Source: Gammaproteobacteria bacterium (GTDB lineage: Bacteria > Pseudomonadota > Gammaproteobacteria > Chromatiales > Chromatiaceae). Taken from it: a stretch of 44,407 bases of DNA. The stretch covers positions 1-44,407 of the forward strand of contig JAABSM010000026.1 of assembly GCA_011390365.1 (NCBI GenBank), read 5' to 3'. The notes beneath the pieces are model-generated. The model made no database searches. It saw only the letters and a program-made list of their open reading frames with translations, and had not been told where the DNA came from. Position 1 is the stretch's first letter, and every line of letters begins with the position of its first letter. A program made the translations under genes and the position numbers. Shown piece after piece: positions 32,205 to 40,163 of this stretch.

Positions 32205-33302
32205 ATGTCCCACGCCCTGTTCAACCCCATCAAGCTCGGTCCGCTGGAACTCGGCAACCGTATCGTCATGGCCCCCATGACCCGCTGCCGTGCCGGCGAA
32301 GGGGATGCGCCAACGGAGCTGATGGCCGAGTACTACGCCCAGCGCGCCAGCGCCGGCCTGATCATCACCGAAGGCACGCCGGTCTCGCCCCAGGGGCGGG
32401 GCTATCTGTGGACCCCGGGCATCTACACCCCGGAGCAGGTCAGCGGTTGGGGACGCATCGCCGAGGCGGTGCACCAGGACAACGGCCATGTCTTCGCCCA
32501 GATCTGGCATGTCGGGCGGGTCTCCCACGCCAGCCTGCAACCGAACGGCGGCGCGCCGGAAGGCCCCAGCGACGAACAGCCGGAAGGGGCGGGCTGTTTC
32601 GCCTATGACCAGGAGGGTAACCCCGGCAACGTCCCCACCAGCCGCCCCAAGGCCCTCGATGCCCAGGGCATCAAGCGGGTACGGGAGGCCTTCGTCCAGG
32701 CCGCCCGCAACGCCCGCGAAGCGGGTCTCGACGGCGTCGAGATCCACGCCGCCAACGGCTATCTGTTCGATGAATTCCTCAATTCAAAGGTCAACCGACG
32801 CGACGACGACTACGGCGGCTCGGTGGAGAACCGCTGCCGTTTTCTGCTGGAGACCGTCGACGCGGTAGCCGACGCCATCGGCATGGAACGCACCGGCGTG
32901 CGCATCTCCCCCAACGGCCAGTTCAACGCCATGCCCGAAGATGAAGAGATGGAGGCCACCTTCGTCTACCTCGCCCGGGAACTGGATCGCCGTGGCGTCG
33001 CCTACCTGCACATCAACGACCAGGCCACCTTCGGCATGCCCGCCATCCCCCAGGGTTTCCTGCCGAAGATCCGCGCGGCCTTCTCCGGCCCCATCATCCT
33101 CTGCGGCGGCTTTGATACCCCCCGCGCCAAGGCCGCCATCGACGAAGGCCTGGCCGACCTCGTCGCCTTCGGCGTCCCCTTCATCGCCAACCCCGACCTC
33201 CCCGCGCGCCTGGAGCACGACTGGCCCCTCAATGAAGCGGATCGGGACACCTTCTACGGCGGCGGCGAAAAGGGCTATACCGACTACCCCGCCCACTCCT
33301 GA
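32205..33302 (+). CDS. nemA: Old Yellow Enzyme family NADH:flavin oxidoreductase (N-ethylmaleimide reductase type)
   Basis: A 365-aa FMN-dependent alkene reductase of the Old Yellow Enzyme family. LFNPIKLGPLELGNRIVMAP MTRCRA is the N-terminal FMN strand, with T26 as the classical flavin-tuning residue. QIWHVGRVSH follows, then EIHAANGYLFDEFLNSKVN, where H181 and N184 bind the substrate carbonyl and Y186 is the proton donor. ILCGGFDTPRAKAAIDEGLA and DLVAFGVPFIANPDLP form the phosphate site. The class reduces enones, nitro compounds and maleimides. Ribosome-binding site AGGAGG. No nemR repressor is adjacent. Confidence 0.94.
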   Translation: MSHALFNPIKLGPLELGNRIVMAPMTRCRAGEGDAPTELMAEYYAQRASAGLIITEGTPVSPQGRGYLWTPGIYTPEQVSGWGRIAEAVHQDNGHVFAQIWHVGRVSHASLQPNGGAPEGPSDEQPEGAGCFAYDQEGNPGNVPTSRPKALDAQGIKRVREAFVQAARNAREAGLDGVEIHAANGYLFDEFLNSKVNRRDDDYGGSVENRCRFLLETVDAVADAIGMERTGVRISPNGQFNAMPEDEEMEATFVYLARELDRRGVAYLHINDQATFGMPAIPQGFLPKIRAAFSGPIILCGGFDTPRAKAAIDEGLADLVAFGVPFIANPDLPARLEHDWPLNEADRDTFYGGGEKGYTDYPAHS

Positions 33303-33308
33303 CCCGCC

Positions 33309-33353
33309 TGGAGTACCACCCTGGGGTCGTCACACCCCAAGGCGTGTACTCCA
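33309..33353. repeat. GGAGTAC...GTACTCC inverted repeat after the oxidoreductase gene
   Basis: TGGAGTACCACCCTGGGGT pairs with ACCCCAAGGCGTGTACTCCA around CGTCAC, with one bulge and a few mismatches. A related half is near 15726 (GGAGTACACGCCTT). It could terminate or protect the oxidoreductase mRNA. Confidence 0.55.
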
Positions 33354-33388
33354 AAACAAAAAGGGAGCCGCCTCGCGGCGAGCTCCCT
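33353..33388 (-). terminator. Rho-independent terminator of the Hsp20 gene
   Basis: On the minus strand a hairpin (AGGGAGC at 33388-33382, GCTCCCT at 33368-33362, strengthened by an inner CGCC/GGCG stem) is followed by TTTTTGTTTT. It begins ~24 bp after the hsp20 stop. Confidence 0.75.
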
Positions 33389-33411
33389 CAAGCGTCAACG
33401 GCGCTGCCTGA

Positions 33412-33879
33412 TCACGCGGCCTGTTTCGCCTCGCCCTCCAGGGCGGGCTTTTCCCCCGCTTCACCCGCGCGGATCTCGATGCGACGCGGTTTCATCGCCT
33501 CCGGGACCTCGCGCACCAGGTCGATGTGCAGCAGACCGTTTTCGAGCTTCGCGTTTTCGACCCTCACATAATCCGCGAGCTGGAAATGCCTGTCGAAGCC
33601 GCGATTGGCGATGCCCTGATAGAGGAAATCAGGCCGCTCTTCCTTGCGCTCCTCCGACTTTCCGCCGGATACGCGCAGCAGATTCTGCTTGACCTCCAGT
33701 TCGAGCTCATTCTCCGAGAAACCCGCCACCGCCATGGAGATGCGATACCGGTTCTCGCCGGTCAGCTCAATGTTGTAGGGCGGATAACCGCCAACCTCGG
33801 TGCTCGTGGCCTCCTCCAGCATGGTAGCGAGGCGATCGAACCCGACGGAACCGCGGAATAATGGTGTAAAGTCGATCAT
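33412..33879 (-). CDS. Small heat-shock protein Hsp20 (IbpA-type)
   Basis: A 155-aa alpha-crystallin chaperone that holds unfolding proteins for DnaK/ClpB. The start MIDFTPLFRGSVGFDRLATM matches the class A IbpA-type N-terminus. YPPYNIELTGENRYRISMAV AGF opens the alpha-crystallin domain; NRGFDRHFQLADYVRVENAK and LENGLLHIDLVREVPEAMKP end it with the conserved A.l.nGlL.i.l.r.vPE pattern; RRIEI gives the I-x-I tail. SD AGGAGG. A TTGAAA-17-TATATA promoter and a candidate RNA thermometer lie in the ~85-nt leader; a terminator follows. Confidence 0.95.
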   Translation of the reverse strand: MIDFTPLFRGSVGFDRLATMLEEATSTEVGGYPPYNIELTGENRYRISMAVAGFSENELELEVKQNLLRVSGGKSEERKEERPDFLYQGIANRGFDRHFQLADYVRVENAKLENGLLHIDLVREVPEAMKPRRIEIRAGEAGEKPALEGEAKQAA

Positions 33880-33885
33880 GTCTAT

Positions 33886-33902
33886 CCTCCTAATGAAGCA
33901 AT
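33886..33902 (-). promoter_or_regulatory. Candidate ROSE-like RNA thermometer at the Hsp20 start
   Basis: The leader ends ATTGCTTCATTAGGAGG. UUGCU can pair with AGGAG of the Shine-Dalgarno as U-A, C-G, G-G, U-A, U-G across a 5-nt loop, the same register as the UUGCU core of ROSE thermometers that control many proteobacterial hsp20 genes. The assignment is by inspection only; the upstream ROSE helices were not folded. Confidence 0.4.
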
Positions 33903-33963
33903 AGTCACATCACCGGCGTCTCGCGACCACCGAACCCGGGACCCTTGCGGCGTCCCTACTCTC

Positions 33964-33992
33964 TATATAGTCCGTCCCGGGCCATTTTTCAA
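33964..33992 (-). promoter_or_regulatory. Hsp20 promoter
   Basis: On the minus strand TTGAAA (33992-33987), a 17-bp spacer and TATATA (33969-33964). The -35 is preceded by C (CTTGAAA), which also matches the sigma-32 -35 box, but no CCCCAT-type -10 is seen at sigma-32 spacing. A vegetative promoter with post-transcriptional heat control is the simpler reading. Confidence 0.5.
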
Positions 33993-34384
33993 GCCTTGAA
34001 TCGCAGCCTATCCAACTGAATTTTAACTATAAATCTTCATATTTTCGAATGCAGGGAAAAGCGCCGGCAACGCCGTTTTCCTCGCTAACGGACATGGAGT
34101 GTTTTCAGCACCTCAGAGGGCACCTGAGAGGATGAAAGATTCATCGAGTCAATCGGTTGCTGGGCATGGCGCAGCGCCCCAGATACGCTTTCCACGCGGC
34201 GCATGGGAACCAGGCTGTCGATGACCGTTCCTGGTATAAAGAAACCACCAAGCCCGAGGGACAACCCGCCGGCGGCGCTGTCAAAACCGGGAAAAATCAC
34301 ACGGCGACAATCATTGGCTTGCCAGCCATCGGGAGCCTGTGACAAAGTAACGCCATCATCCAACACCCGAACGGGGAAACCGAC
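33993..34384. other. Intergenic region with a degenerate palindromic repeat
   Basis: No gene is recognised. TTTCCACGC-GGC-GCATGGGAA at 34189-34209 is a mismatched copy of the 22265 palindrome. The rest holds only noise-like frames and the 5' leader of the TelA-like gene. Confidence 0.4.
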
Positions 34385-35581
34385 ATGGACAAACCATCCA
34401 GCCAACTCATGGTCATCGACGAAGAGAGTCTGAAAAAAGAACTGCAACTCGCGGATCCCGCGCAACTGCGACTCGAACCCGGGGAAGATAACGAGATCGC
34501 CGTTCAGGCCAACGGCGTGGTCACCCGCCTGCTCGAAGTCAACCCCGGCGACCACGAAATGGCCGCATCCATCAAACAGGCGGTGGAGACCATGGGCTTG
34601 CGGACCCAACAGGAGGCGGGCCGCCGCAGCGAAATCCTCAAACAGCCCATCGCCAAACTCTCGGAACGAGCCGAAGATGGGGGCGAAGTGGCCAACGCCC
34701 TGGTCGACCTCAAGGTCCAGGTCGAAGAGCTCGACCCCGCCGGCCTCGACCTGGATAGCGGCTGGTTCAGCCGCATGCTCGGCAACATCCCCGGCGTTGG
34801 CACCCCCCTCAAGCGCTACTTCTCACGCTACGAAAGCGCCTCCAGCGTCATCGACGCCATCCTCGAATCCCTGCGCAAGGGCCAGGACCAGCTCAAGAAC
34901 GACAACATCGCCCTGCTCGACGACCAGACCGCGATGCGCCAACTCACCCACAAGCTGGAGAAGAGCATCCGCCTGGGTCAGATGATCGACCAACGCCTGG
35001 AAGAGAAGCTGACCAGCGAGATCCCCTCCGACGACCCCCGCCACAAATTCATCGCCGAAGAACTGCTCTTCCCCCTGCGCCAGCGCATTCAGGACCTGCA
35101 ACAGCAACTGCTGGTCAACCAGCAGGGCTTTCTCACCATCGAGATGATCATCCGCAACAACAAGGAGCTGATTCGCGGCGTCGACCGCGCCGCCAACGTC
35201 ACCGTCAGCGCCCTGCAAGTCGCCGTCACCCTCGCCCTCGCCCTCGCCAATCAGAAGATCGTGCTGGAAAAGATCAACGCCGTCAGCCAGACTACCGACA
35301 ACCTCATCGCCGGCACCGCCCAACGCCTGCGCACCCAGGGCGCCGAGATCCACAAACAAGCCAGCGGCACCCAGCTCGACATGGAGACCCTTAAAAAGGC
35401 CTTCGAGGACGTCAAATTCGCCCTCGACGACGTCTCCCGCTATCGCCAGGAGGCGCTACCCAGGATGGCAAACTCGATCAAGGAGATGGAACAACTCTCC
35501 AAGGAATCCGAAGAGACCATCCAGCGCATGGAACGGTCCAACCAGGCCGCCAGCAGCTTCCCCATCGAGATCCTGGATTGA
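34385..35581 (+). CDS. TelA-family (toxic anion resistance) protein
   Basis: A 398-aa soluble, almost entirely helical protein of the TelA/KlaA family. Signatures: NPGDHEMAASIKQAVETMGL, then GWFSRMLGNIPGVGTPLKRY, SASSVIDAILESLRKGQDQL, NDNIALLDDQTAMRQLTHKL and QQGFLTIEMIIRNNKELIRG followed by VDRAANVTVSALQVAVTLAL. Family members are linked to tellurite and cell-envelope stress and usually sit in ter clusters; no terC/terD-type genes are adjacent here. Long amphipathic helices suggest coiled coils. The start is supported by GGGG ~9 nt upstream and the normal length. Confidence 0.9.
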   Translation: MDKPSSQLMVIDEESLKKELQLADPAQLRLEPGEDNEIAVQANGVVTRLLEVNPGDHEMAASIKQAVETMGLRTQQEAGRRSEILKQPIAKLSERAEDGGEVANALVDLKVQVEELDPAGLDLDSGWFSRMLGNIPGVGTPLKRYFSRYESASSVIDAILESLRKGQDQLKNDNIALLDDQTAMRQLTHKLEKSIRLGQMIDQRLEEKLTSEIPSDDPRHKFIAEELLFPLRQRIQDLQQQLLVNQQGFLTIEMIIRNNKELIRGVDRAANVTVSALQVAVTLALALANQKIVLEKINAVSQTTDNLIAGTAQRLRTQGAEIHKQASGTQLDMETLKKAFEDVKFALDDVSRYRQEALPRMANSIKEMEQLSKESEETIQRMERSNQAASSFPIEILD

Positions 35582-35797
35582 CCTTGATCTTTTGGGTGGG
35601 CGTCGGCCTAACGGTCATGAAAGCGGTTCCCGCACCCCGGAAAATGAAAGAATCTCCGTCATGCCGCACACGGAAGTGCGGCATCCGCCTTCGCAGGGGC
35701 AGGCTATGGCCGGTATGGCGGTGTTCTTTTACGGTAATCACTGTTAGTCTGGCAATGGTTAGCAGAGGTCAGGGTGCCTGATAACGAGGTTTCAAGA

Positions 35798-36169
35798 ATG
35801 AAAACACAAAGCCTTTTAGGTTTGACTTTATCAATTACACTCGTTTCCGTCGCAAATGGGCAAGAAGTGTCAAGGGATAACTACGTAGATTGGATAGGCG
35901 CGAGCGCGGTTGCCAGCACGGGAACACCGGACAAGGCGGGGAGTCATTTCATACAGTGGAAAAAACCGATCCACTCCGACTGTAAAGCGGGAGGGAAATA
36001 CCGATCAAGGATTTCCGTCGAAGATCGGGAATTATTTTCACTGTTGCTGATGGCGAGGAGTGGGGGCAAGAAGGTCGGTTTTTTCTACGAACTCAAGCCT
36101 TCGACCGCGGACGTTCCTGGCCATGATGTCCCCTGTCAGGTGGTTAACGCCTGGATTGAATCCGAATGA
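35798..36169 (+). CDS. Small exported protein of unknown function
   Basis: 123 aa from the ATG at 35798, which has GAGG 8 nt upstream and begins a signal peptide (MKTQSLLGLTLSITLVSVANG-QE). A GTG at 35774 is an alternative start. The mature part has two Cys (SDCKAGG and DVPCQVV) that could form a disulfide, and LFSLLLMARSGGKKVGFFYE as a core. The pattern resembles small secreted beta-sandwich proteins, but I recognise no family. Codon use is slightly AT-richer than its neighbours. Confidence 0.65.
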   Translation: MKTQSLLGLTLSITLVSVANGQEVSRDNYVDWIGASAVASTGTPDKAGSHFIQWKKPIHSDCKAGGKYRSRISVEDRELFSLLLMARSGGKKVGFFYELKPSTADVPGHDVPCQVVNAWIESE

Positions 36170-36276
36170 TGCATGCCATTGATCTCCGTCTCTCCGTGGG
36201 CGATCTTGCCAAAACTCCGGTCGCTGAGCGGAGGCTTGGCAAACCACTTCAAGGAGAGCCAGCCCGGTATCATTCG

Positions 36277-36834
36277 ATGAAACATCCAACCGTTCAAACC
36301 TGGCGTCGTATCGGCACGACTCTTCTGGCGCTGTTTGCCGTGGTCGGTGTCGCCCGCGCTGGGCCGCCGCCATTGGAGACCGTCTCCCGGGTCGATCTGG
36401 AGCGTTATCAGGGCGGCTGGTACGAGATCGCCCGTCTGCCCAATCGCTTTCAGGATCACTGCGCGGGTGAGGTAACGGCGGATTACCGCCGGCAAGAGGA
36501 TGGCGGGATCGAGGTGATCAATCGTTGCCGGGCCGAGTCTGGAGAGGTGGACGAGGCGCGGGGCGTGGCGCGAGTGGTCGACCCGCCCGCCAACAGTCGC
36601 CTGGAGGTGAGCTTCGTCTCGCTGTTTGGCTGGAACCTGTTCTGGGGTGATTACTGGATCATCGAGCTTGATCCGGAGTACCAGCATGTGGTCATCGCGA
36701 CCCCCAGCCGCAAATATGCCTGGATCCTCGCGCGTACGCCGCGTATCTCCCCCGAGACCCGGGCCGCCTTGAATGGGGTGTTGGAAGGGGCCGGGTACGA
36801 CCCGGCGGAGCTGATCGATACTCCTCAGGATTAA
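36277..36834 (+). CDS. blc: Bacterial lipocalin (Blc-like)
   Basis: A 185-aa envelope lipocalin. The ATG at 36277 starts a signal peptide (MKHPTVQTWRRIGTTLLALFAVVGVARA-GP) without a lipobox Cys, so it is periplasmic rather than a lipoprotein. Structurally conserved region 1 is YQGGWYEIARLPNRFQ. VTADYRRQEDGGIEVINRC, then VSFVSLFGWNLFWGDYWIIE and YAWILARTP follow, matching Blc strand order. Blc binds lysophospholipids and fatty acids in membrane stress. The frame runs upstream to 36166, but that part lacks a signal sequence and overlaps the preceding gene's end. The ribosome-binding site is weak. Confidence 0.9.
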   Translation: MKHPTVQTWRRIGTTLLALFAVVGVARAGPPPLETVSRVDLERYQGGWYEIARLPNRFQDHCAGEVTADYRRQEDGGIEVINRCRAESGEVDEARGVARVVDPPANSRLEVSFVSLFGWNLFWGDYWIIELDPEYQHVVIATPSRKYAWILARTPRISPETRAALNGVLEGAGYDPAELIDTPQD

Positions 36835-36924
36835 CCGCGGTTTGCGGTTCTTGTTATTCTCGTTTGTCGGAACCAGGGGTGGTGTGTCATCAATTCAGTG
36901 GATGGCGCGGCGCGCCGGATTGGG

Positions 36925-37097
36925 TTCCCACGCGGCGAGACTGTGAAGGTATTCTGTCTTTCTCCCTCTCCCTTTGGGAGAGGGCCGGGGTGAGGGCATG
37001 ATTCGAGCGCAAGTGGTTGATTCTTGCCCTCACCCCAACCCCTCTCCCTCGGGGAGAGGGGCTTTTTCAGAATACTTTCACAGTCTCGGCGCGTGGG
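36925..37097. repeat. Palindromic repeat interrupted by a MITE
   Basis: The left part TTCCCACGCGGCG (36925-36937) and the right part CGGCGCGTGGGA (37087-37098) are the two halves of the 22265-type palindrome. CGGCG is present on both sides of the insert, and deleting the insert plus one CGGCG restores the palindrome core CCCACGCGGCGCGTGGG. Confidence 0.8.
36938..37086. mobile_element. 149-bp MITE with 19-bp TIRs and 5-bp target duplication
   Basis: Terminal inverted repeats AGACTGTGAAGGTATTCTG (36938-36956) and CAGAATACTTTCACAGTCT (37068-37086) differ by one base. The interior is two further arms (CCCTCTCCC...GGGAGAGGG and CCGGGGTGAGGG...CCCTCACCCC) with no coding capacity. It is flanked by CGGCG on both sides. 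The element lies 61 bp before the AraC-type gene and may affect its promoter. The transposase source is not in this window. Confidence 0.82.
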
Positions 37098-37146
37098 ACC
37101 AGCCTGAACACCTCGGTTTGAATCGCTCGCCGTCATTCCGCGGATC

Positions 37147-38187
37147 ATGAAGAAGCAAAGCGAAGAGGACCGACTCAAGCGACTGGCCGAGGGAAGCGGG
37201 GATCGCTCCTGGGCCGATTTTGGCACGTTACGGCCCGAGCATCCGTGGCTGTGTCGTTATGTGGTGGAGTACACCTATTCCATCGGCTGCCTGAGAGAGC
37301 AGGATAGACGGTTGATCACCCGCGCCTTTCCCAGCGTCAATACCCAGCTCTATTTCGAGTTTTGCGGCGGTTTGAGCGAGGTTCGGGGCGACGACAAGGG
37401 GTTGGTCTGGGCGGCGTCTGGGGCGCGAGAGGAGGGAACCGGTTCAAGAGATGGGGCAAGGGATGGGGGCGTGGTGATCGAGAAGCGCACCTACATCAAG
37501 CATGGCCTGGGGAGCTGGTTCGATATCTACCAGCTGGGAAGCGATGCGCCCAGCCGGCCGATCAAGAATCTCAAGGTGGATCTCCACCCGGCGGCGATCC
37601 ATGAGCTGTTCCGGTGTTCGCCCAGGGAGCTGGCGGAGGAGGATTTGCAGCTGGCGGATCTGATGGGGGCCTCGGTTGCCGCGCTGATGCTGGAGGAGAT
37701 GGAGGCGGCGACCAGCGGCAAGAAGCTGATCGAGATATTCGATCGCTACCTGCTTGAGCATCTGTGGCGGCTGATCCGGGGCCAAAGGCTGGAGATCCTT
37801 GGCGGGGCGGCGTCGGCCAACAGCGGTCAGGGGGTCATCGCCGCGAAGGGTCTGACGCCGCCGATTCCGTCGCCGGATGAGACCCTCTCGCGACAGGCCA
37901 GCCGTTACAACAAGAGCGAGCGCTGGTTGCAGAAGCGCTATGCCGAGGTCTACGGCATGTCGTTCAAGCAGATTCAGGGCAACCTGCGCTTTCACCAGGC
38001 CCATCGGGAACTGTGGCAGGCGCTCGCCAGCGGCCAGCGGGTCAATCTGACCGAGCTTGGCTACCGCAACGGTTATTTCGATCAAGCCCATTTCATCAAG
38101 GCGTTCAAGCGCTATTCCGGGATGACCCCCGGCCAGTACCTTGCCGCCCATTTTGATCAACAGGGCCGGTATCTGTGGTACTGGTGA
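37147..38187 (+). CDS. AraC-family transcriptional regulator
   Basis: 346 aa. The C-terminal ~100 residues carry the double helix-turn-helix: SRYNKSERWLQKRYAEVYGM with SFKQIQGNLRFHQAHREL as the first, and NLTELGYRNGYFDQAHFIKA followed by FKRYSGMTPGQYLAAH as the second, the AraC signature. The N-terminal sensor domain (PWLCRYVVEYTYSIGCLREQ to ELFRCSPRELAEEDLQLADL) is of the AraC-type found in regulators without a known ligand. A MITE lies just upstream. The convergent or adjacent CPBP and MipA genes are possible targets, but this is guesswork. Confidence 0.92.
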   Translation: MKKQSEEDRLKRLAEGSGDRSWADFGTLRPEHPWLCRYVVEYTYSIGCLREQDRRLITRAFPSVNTQLYFEFCGGLSEVRGDDKGLVWAASGAREEGTGSRDGARDGGVVIEKRTYIKHGLGSWFDIYQLGSDAPSRPIKNLKVDLHPAAIHELFRCSPRELAEEDLQLADLMGASVAALMLEEMEAATSGKKLIEIFDRYLLEHLWRLIRGQRLEILGGAASANSGQGVIAAKGLTPPIPSPDETLSRQASRYNKSERWLQKRYAEVYGMSFKQIQGNLRFHQAHRELWQALASGQRVNLTELGYRNGYFDQAHFIKAFKRYSGMTPGQYLAAHFDQQGRYLWYW

Positions 38188-38199
38188 CGGGGCGTCAGA

Positions 38200-39021
38200 T
38201 CATCGCGATGGCGCCTTGTGGCGGAACAGGGGCCACTGGCTGGCGATGATGATCAGGGCAAAGCCGATCAGTACGAAGGTCTGGATGCCCTTGGTCTGTT
38301 GGGTCATGCTCAGCATCTCCTGGGAGAGGTTGACGACGAAGTGAAACAGGATCGCCACCAGTATGCTGCGCTGGTTGATGTGGCAGATCCAGCTGACGAT
38401 GATGCCGAGAACCACAGTGCTGAGGTAGAAGTTGAGGGCGTACCAGGGGCTCAGTTGATAGATTTCGTACTGGTAGGATTGATGCACCCACAGCAGCGGC
38501 AGGTGCCACAGCGACCAGAGTATGCCGAACAGGATCGAGGCCATCAGGAAGCTTCTGCCGCTTTCCAGGCTTTCGAATCCGTATCCCCGCCAGCCCAGCT
38601 CTTCGAACAGCGCCGCCAGAAAGAGCAGCCCCAGCACCGGGATGAAGCCGGTCTGGAAGGAGAAGGCTTCGGAGGGTTGGAATTGCTCCGTCGATCCGCC
38701 AAACGCCAGGGAGATGAGGATCGCGAGGAGCACGGAGAGGGGCATCAGGGTCAGCGTCAGCAGGAACGGCCAGGGGCGAATCCGGCGCGGGCTGAAGAGT
38801 CGGTCGAGGAAGTCTCTCTTCATCTCCGAATGGGGTTGCCGCCAGATCATGACGATGGCGACGATGGCGGGCATCATCAGGCCGAGCAGCATGGGGGCCA
38901 TGTAGTAGTCGGCCAGCCCGGGATCGAAGCTCATCAGCGCCCCGATGGTCCAGAACAGAAAGGTTCCCGCGAAGACCGCGAGAAAGTAGCTAGGACCGTT
39001 GTAGATGTATTGATTGGTCAT
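38200..39021 (-). CDS. CPBP-family intramembrane glutamic endopeptidase (Abi-like)
   Basis: A 273-aa polytopic membrane protein. The catalytic motifs of the CPBP/CAAX protease group are all present: EELGWRG (E140, E141, R145), SLWHLPLL (H173) and FHFVVN (H227, N231). About seven to eight hydrophobic segments are seen. Bacterial members process small peptides or serve in bacteriocin immunity; here no bacteriocin gene is seen. Convergent with the AraC gene (13 bp gap) and 36 bp downstream of the MipA/OmpV gene on the same strand, so likely one operon with it. Confidence 0.92.
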   Translation of the reverse strand: MTNQYIYNGPSYFLAVFAGTFLFWTIGALMSFDPGLADYYMAPMLLGLMMPAIVAIVMIWRQPHSEMKRDFLDRLFSPRRIRPWPFLLTLTLMPLSVLLAILISLAFGGSTEQFQPSEAFSFQTGFIPVLGLLFLAALFEELGWRGYGFESLESGRSFLMASILFGILWSLWHLPLLWVHQSYQYEIYQLSPWYALNFYLSTVVLGIIVSWICHINQRSILVAILFHFVVNLSQEMLSMTQQTKGIQTFVLIGFALIIIASQWPLFRHKAPSR

Positions 39022-39056
39022 GTCTATCTCCTGTGGGTTCGAATTTCATGAATGCA

Positions 39057-39809
39057 TCAGAAACTGTAGAACACCCCGCCATAGCCCGACCACTGGTCGC
39101 GTCGCGTGACCAGCGGGCTGTCGCCGACCCCGTCGGAGGCGCGCGAGTATTCGGCGTTGAAGATCATCGAAAAGCGCTCATCAAGACGGATCATCGCATT
39201 GCCGCCGAATGAGAGGAAGTAGGTCTCCTCGGGGTCGTAATCGGGGCGGCGCGGTCTCGCCTCGTGACGGTCGACGCCAAAGTAGTAGTCCGTCTTGGCG
39301 TCGCTCCAGTACTCCAGACCAGTGTACCAGGAGAGCATGTAGCGCTGGCCTTGCACAATGGTGCGCTCATATTCCGCCTTCGCCGACAGACCGTTGTGGC
39401 TATCCGAGATGTCGTGCATCAGCGAGGTCTTGAACTGGCCGCCGGCGGCGGCGAATTCGTGGACCAGGCCGGCCTCCCAGGCGGCGTCCCGATCCGCCAT
39501 GCCCGCCAGCGCGGCGCTGTCGTCATGGTCGTAGCCATCGAAGGTGCGGCGCACCTCCAGCGCCACGCGCTGGCCCTGATCGTCCTGATAAAAGCGGTAG
39601 CCGCCGCGAATGCCGTGCAGGTAGAAACGGTCGTGTTCGGCGAAGAGCAGGGGAAAGAGGTAGCCCTCCTCTCCCACCCCTCGGTAGTAGCTGGTGTTGA
39701 CCGAGGCGGAGAGGCCCAGCCGCAGGTCGGTTTCGGCAAAGAGGGGGGCCGCGAGGGTGGCGCAGGTCAGCCCGAGCAGGGTAGCGTATCGTGTAATGGG
39801 TTTTTTCAT
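39057..39809 (-). CDS. MipA/OmpV-family outer-membrane protein
   Basis: 250 aa from the ATG at 39809, which has GGAG 9 nt upstream and a signal peptide (MKKPITRYATLLGLTCATLAAPLFA-ET). The mature protein is an alternating beta-strand porin-like barrel ending in the outer-membrane signature GYGGVFYSF with a terminal Phe. Internal blocks FPLLFAEHDRFYLHGIRGGY and YYFGVDRHEARPRRPDY (the 'YyYGV...ea...r..Y' signature of MipA/OmpV) support the family. Members act in peptidoglycan-enzyme scaffolding or osmotic/antibiotic response. Operon with the CPBP protease. Confidence 0.88.
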   Translation of the reverse strand: MKKPITRYATLLGLTCATLAAPLFAETDLRLGLSASVNTSYYRGVGEEGYLFPLLFAEHDRFYLHGIRGGYRFYQDDQGQRVALEVRRTFDGYDHDDSAALAGMADRDAAWEAGLVHEFAAAGGQFKTSLMHDISDSHNGLSAKAEYERTIVQGQRYMLSWYTGLEYWSDAKTDYYFGVDRHEARPRRPDYDPEETYFLSFGGNAMIRLDERFSMIFNAEYSRASDGVGDSPLVTRRDQWSGYGGVFYSF

Positions 39810-39949
39810 CGATCTTGACTCCGTGGTGTTCGATTGATGGACCAAGAGTAGTTCGATGAAGGGGCGAAGAATTGTAAAAAGGCGAACTGGCGAATTTATT
39901 ACACTATTTTTCGTCTATTGAGGGCGGAGGGCCGCTGCGGGTAGGAGCG

Positions 39950-40163
39950 ATGAAGAGCAATAAACAACGACGACGGGAGATCAAGGAGCGACGCTTGCAG
40001 CGGGCGCTTGCGATGATCGATGTGGATCCCTCGGTTAAGGGCAATCCCTTGCCAGAGGGGGCGGTGGAGGCGGATGTGGAACTCCTCGCCCAACACAACA
40101 ACTCCTACTCCTTGCCCCTGTTTTATGTGGACCGCCCCTTCGTCTGTCGTGACTGCGGCAGTC
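39950..40163 (+). pseudogene. Zinc-ribbon protein gene truncated by repeat insertion
   Basis: MKSNKQRRREIKERRLQRAL to PLFYVDRPFVCRDCGSR matches the N-terminus of small zinc-ribbon proteins, in which a YVD.PF.CRDCG block is followed by a Trp-rich W...QQKWWYE segment and a second CxxC. Here the frame runs from CRDCGSR straight into GTAGGGTGCGTTAG repeats at 40164 and continues (to 40393) only as translated repeat. The second zinc ligand pair is missing. It is broken by the repeat cluster. Confidence 0.7.

Noticed and set aside
31980-32747. Minus-strand frame of 255 codons opposite the Old Yellow Enzyme gene
   Set aside because: Shadow of a well-supported plus-strand gene; no family motifs in its translation.
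33987-33993. Sigma-32 promoter for Hsp20
   Set aside because: CTTGAAA fits the -35 box, but no CCCCAT-like -10 is found at 13-16 bp; the TATATA at 17 bp favours a sigma-70 reading.
36831-37226. Minus-strand frame of 131 codons over the MITE
   Set aside because: Its middle is translated MITE palindrome and its end is antisense to the AraC gene; no independent support.
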